A stretch of 64,000 bases of DNA from positions 348,125-412,124 of the forward strand of contig CAXAMN010026694.1 in NCBI GenBank assembly GCA_963970005.1, given 5' to 3'. Below are positions 63,625 through 64,000 of this stretch, piece by piece. Both the position numbers and the translations under genes were made by a program. Under the pieces are notes generated by a model. The model saw only the letters and a program-made list of their open reading frames with translations, did not search any database and was not told the origin of the DNA. Numbering within the stretch: position 1 is the stretch's first letter; the number at the start of each line of letters is the position of its first letter. The stretch comes from Durusdinium trenchii (Eukaryota; Sar; Dinophyceae; Suessiales; Symbiodiniaceae).

Positions 63625-63717
63625 AACTTGCACGGGAGATGTCCTAATGAGTATGCAAGTGTGAGTATTGAGTATGCAAGTGAGTATGGAAAACTTGCAC
63701 GGGAGATGTCCTAATGA
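63625..63717. repeat. 26-bp exact direct repeat pair
   Basis: A 26-bp sequence beginning AACTTGCACGGGAGATGTCC occurs exactly at 63625-63650 and 63692-63717, separated by a GTATGCAAGTG-rich spacer. No coding role is seen. Confidence 0.9.
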
Positions 63718-63789
63718 AAAACATTTCCCCACTTTATAAATTCTCTCTTAAAGGCGGAGGGTGGGACGAACAGCGTCAACCGAAAATGT

Positions 63790-64000
63790 AACCCTCTGCG
63801 GAGATCGTGCGTGTCGAGTGCGCGAAATGCAGGCGAGAGTGCGAGTTGTCCCATCCCGGCGCAACCCTCTGCGGAGATCGCGCGCGTCGAGTGCGCGAAA
63901 TGCAGGCGAGAGTGCGAGTTGTCCTGCACGCGGGCACCCCTCTGCGGAGATCGCGCGTGTCGAGTGCGCGAAATGCAGGCGAGAGTGCGATTTGTCCCAT
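63790..64000. repeat. 73-bp tandem repeat, nearly three copies, running to the window end
   Basis: The TCTGCGGAGATCG core begins at 63795, 63868 and 63941, giving an exact 73-bp period with few changes. GC-rich (GTGCGCGAAATGCAGGCGAG). The array is cut by the window edge, so its length is unknown. It may be 5' tandem monomers of element B or an unrelated satellite. Confidence 0.9.

Overview
This is nuclear DNA of a eukaryote. The sequence suggests a dinoflagellate, probably of the Symbiodiniaceae or a close relative. The support is indirect: very low gene density, short minus-strand exons bounded by AG acceptors, many tandem duplications, TA-rich microsatellites, and retrotransposon domain combinations that I associate with dinoflagellate genomes. 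I cannot name the species. Two 10-N runs (8022-8031 and 37243-37252) show that the window is scaffolded. Bacterial genes, rRNA, tRNA and CRISPR arrays were not seen.

Left part, 1-37 kb. Most of it is intronic or intergenic. One decayed plus-strand retroelement tail (RNase H plus zinc finger, about 2.65-3.78 kb) lies near the start. From about 7.6 kb to 36.8 kb, many short minus-strand exon-like segments can be read. Most encode acidic, Ala/Leu/Glu-rich helical peptides and fall into duplicated families: a 7.6-10 kb family (ALAxDVxSxEV), a roughly 1.2-kb six-exon cassette repeated four to five times (19.9-25.7 kb), and a three-exon block duplicated at 31.7-32.6 and 33.3-34.0 kb. They look like parts of one or more long intron-rich genes built by exon duplication. 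I cannot assign a function, and I cannot give complete gene models without transcripts.

Middle part, 37.4-44.7 kb. A nearly complete minus-strand tyrosine-recombinase (DIRS-like) retrotransposon, element A. In transcription order it has a small membrane ORF, a 187-aa ORF, a 574-aa Gag-like ORF, and a long Pol with reverse transcriptase, RNase H, a cytosine-C5-methyltransferase-like domain and a tyrosine recombinase. Its last catalytic segment is displaced by a frameshift.

The 44.7-47.9 kb stretch holds no recognisable gene.

Right part, 47.9-62.9 kb. A very large minus-strand LINE-like element, element B. ORF1 is a coiled-coil protein. ORF2 is giant, close to 4,000 codons in pieces: a long N-terminal array of modules of about 230 residues, then RNase H, an APE-type endonuclease, reverse transcriptase, zinc fingers and a second, different methyltransferase-like domain. 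This copy carries several frameshifts and one in-frame stop. The ORF1-ORF2 spacer is filled by an antisense 293-codon ORF that looks like a membrane protein. Short tandem repeats, including a 73-bp repeat, lie upstream of ORF1 at the right end of the window.

The strongest candidates for something undescribed are the methyltransferase-like modules attached to two unrelated retrotransposon classes, the RNase H-endonuclease-RT order with its modular leader in element B, and the antisense membrane ORF.
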